DNA from: Haloarchaeobius sp. FL176
GTDB taxonomy: Archaea; Halobacteriota; Halobacteria; Halobacteriales; Natrialbaceae
Reading direction: 5' to 3'
Assembly: GCF_024609245.1 (NCBI RefSeq)
Contig: NZ_JANJYH010000009.1
Location: forward strand, 62,001-126,000
Length of the DNA stretch: 64,000 bases
Shown: positions 62,890-64,000 of the stretch, in pieces
Layout of the letters: each line of letters starts with the position of its first letter
Position numbering within the stretch: the first letter of the stretch is position 1
Notes under the pieces: model-generated
What the model saw: only the letters and a program-made list of their open reading frames with translations
The model's database searches: none
Told to the model about the DNA's origin: nothing
Position numbers and translations under genes: made by a program

Positions 62890-63995
62890 TTCTCGTCACC
62901 TCCATCGCTCTTGACGGCCGCCTCATCCGGCTCTGCGCTCCCGCTCACGCGGGCCAGGACGTCGTCAATGGAGCGGACTCTCGAGAAGCCCAGCCCACCG
63001 GCGATACCGCTCCGGAACCGGAGCACAGTCAGCATGAACAACAGCCCGAGCAGAAGTGGCCACCGCTCGGGTAACCGTGCGATGAGCGTCGGCGCGCCCT
63101 CGGGGATGAAGTCGACCAGGTACGTCGATAGTGCGTACTGGGTCCCGATGACGAACACCGAACCGATGATGGGGCCGACGAGGGTTCCCATGCCACCGAT
63201 GAGTATCATGAACAGCCCGTCACCCGTGGTCGTCCAATACAGCGTACTTCCCGGTGCGACCTGCGTGAAATACGCGGCGTAGAGCACGCCGGCGACGGCC
63301 GCCAGTCCCCCAGAGACCGAGAACGCCGCGAGCTTGAACGTCCGGACGCTGTAGCCGACAGCCCGGGCGCGCTCCTCGTTCTCGCGGATCGCCTGCAGGA
63401 CGTGACCGAACGGCGACCTGACCAGGTACCGCGTGAACAGGTACGTGACGACCACGGTGGCGAGTGCCAGGTAGTAGTACCCCATCGGTTCGAACGGGTT
63501 GAACTCGTACCCGAACACGACCGGCGGGTCGATGATGATACCGGTGTCTCCGCCCACGTAGTTCCAGCTCTGGAAGAGGGTGTAGAACACCTGGGCGACG
63601 CCCAGCGTAATCATCGCGAAGTAGACGCCCGACCGTCGGAACGCGATGCCACCAACGACCAGGGCGAACAGGCCGGTCCCGACCACAGCTGCTGGGGCGG
63701 CCGCGATGAACGGCACGCTGAACTTCTTCATCAGGATCGCCGTCATGTAGGCGCCCGATCCCAGGAACACCGTGTGTCCGAAACTCACGTAGCCGGTGTA
63801 GCCGACGAGCAGGTTGAAGCTCATCGCGAACACCGCGAAGATCATCATCTCGATCGCGATGCTCGTGAGGAACGGGAGCCCGCCGATAGCGTTCGCCACG
63901 AGGGGGAAGGCCGCGACGAGAGCGAGCAGGGTCGCTCCGATGTAGGGCGTCTTCACCGACTCGAACAGCTCGTTGGAGCGTTCGAAGTAGCTCAT
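62886..63995 (-). CDS. livM: Branched-chain-type ABC permease LivM
   Basis: A 369-residue permease with about ten membrane helices. It has the family segments LLVGYTGYVSFGHTVFLGSGAYM and RSPFGHVLQAIRENEERARAVGY (EAA loop), and GGMGTLVGPIIGSVFV near the end. It starts five bases before the window edge, so livH and the periplasmic binding protein presumably lie further upstream on the minus strand. C-terminal acidic tail of about 30 residues. Confidence 0.92.
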   Translation of the reverse strand: MSYFERSNELFESVKTPYIGATLLALVAAFPLVANAIGGLPFLTSIAIEMMIFAVFAMSFNLLVGYTGYVSFGHTVFLGSGAYMTAILMKKFSVPFIAAAPAAVVGTGLFALVVGGIAFRRSGVYFAMITLGVAQVFYTLFQSWNYVGGDTGIIIDPPVVFGYEFNPFEPMGYYYLALATVVVTYLFTRYLVRSPFGHVLQAIRENEERARAVGYSVRTFKLAAFSVSGGLAAVAGVLYAAYFTQVAPGSTLYWTTTGDGLFMILIGGMGTLVGPIIGSVFVIGTQYALSTYLVDFIPEGAPTLIARLPERWPLLLGLLFMLTVLRFRSGIAGGLGFSRVRSIDDVLARVSGSAEPDEAAVKSDGGDEK

Positions 63996-64000
63996 ACCTC

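Noticed and set aside
1-64000. CRISPR arrays, rRNA and tRNA genes
   Set aside because: I looked for spaced identical repeats, rRNA-like conserved stretches and cloverleaf-type sequences. The only regular repeats are the 13-bp arrays near parA, which have no unique spacers of CRISPR size.

Overview
The window looks like haloarchaeal DNA (class Halobacteria). It is GC-rich except for short AT-rich promoter patches, the proteins are strongly acidic, and several genes have BRE/TATA elements about 23-32 bases before the start codon, as expected for leaderless archaeal transcripts. Typical haloarchaeal families are present: Bat-type PAS/GAF/HTH_10 regulators, a KaiC-like ATPase, AMP phosphorylase, a TrmB regulator, RR-type and lipobox signal peptides, and a rubrerythrin-like mini-protein beside glutamate dehydrogenase. 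The genus cannot be fixed by eye. I saw no rRNA, tRNA or CRISPR array.

1-5.5 kb is accessory in character. It holds the tail of an NmrA-like gene, two arrays of short repeats phased at 13 bp, a parA gene with an overlapping small partner, a gene-poor stretch, a CDF metal exporter followed by two related SpoIIAA-like genes, a short orphan ORF behind a perfect palindrome, and a MITE-like element with 13-bp inverted ends. 5.5-9.2 kb encodes a KaiC-like ATPase and a LOV-domain histidine kinase on one strand. 9.3-14.7 kb has threonine ammonia-lyase, a Sco1-like lipoprotein and a Zn/Mn-type ABC importer (binding protein, ATPase, permease) behind a DtxR-like operator.

14.8-27.3 kb contains a degenerate FAD-monooxygenase-like protein divergent from a 1680-residue, eight-PAS Bat-type regulator, then a winged-helix regulator, dihydrofolate reductase, an ABC-2 exporter and a beta-CASP-like metallo-hydrolase. 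27.5-34 kb has a GH99-like lipoprotein, an alkaline-phosphatase-superfamily protein and a flippase-like membrane protein, which may form a glycan cluster, followed by a HAD phosphatase and AMP phosphorylase. 34.3-40.2 kb holds flavin enzymes, MFS and SMR transporters, a TrmB regulator and a cupin.

40.2-46.6 kb is a metal-homeostasis island: an HMA chaperone, a Zn/Cd-type P1B ATPase, a divergent Cu(I) ATPase and a Met/His-rich SHOCT protein. The last two share a promoter element. 46.7-57.8 kb includes a PQQ-type sugar dehydrogenase, a lipoprotein, the rubrerythrin-like/gdh operon, a second Bat-type regulator flanked by 15-bp direct repeats, a UbiB-family kinase, and a tightly overlapping set of a DsbA-like thioredoxin and two related cysteine-pair membrane proteins followed by a universal stress protein. 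After a 0.7-kb AT-rich gap, 58.5-64 kb is a catabolic and uptake cluster: an SDR dehydrogenase, an Fe-S old-yellow-enzyme-type reductase and LivM-LivG-LivF. It continues past the right edge of the window.
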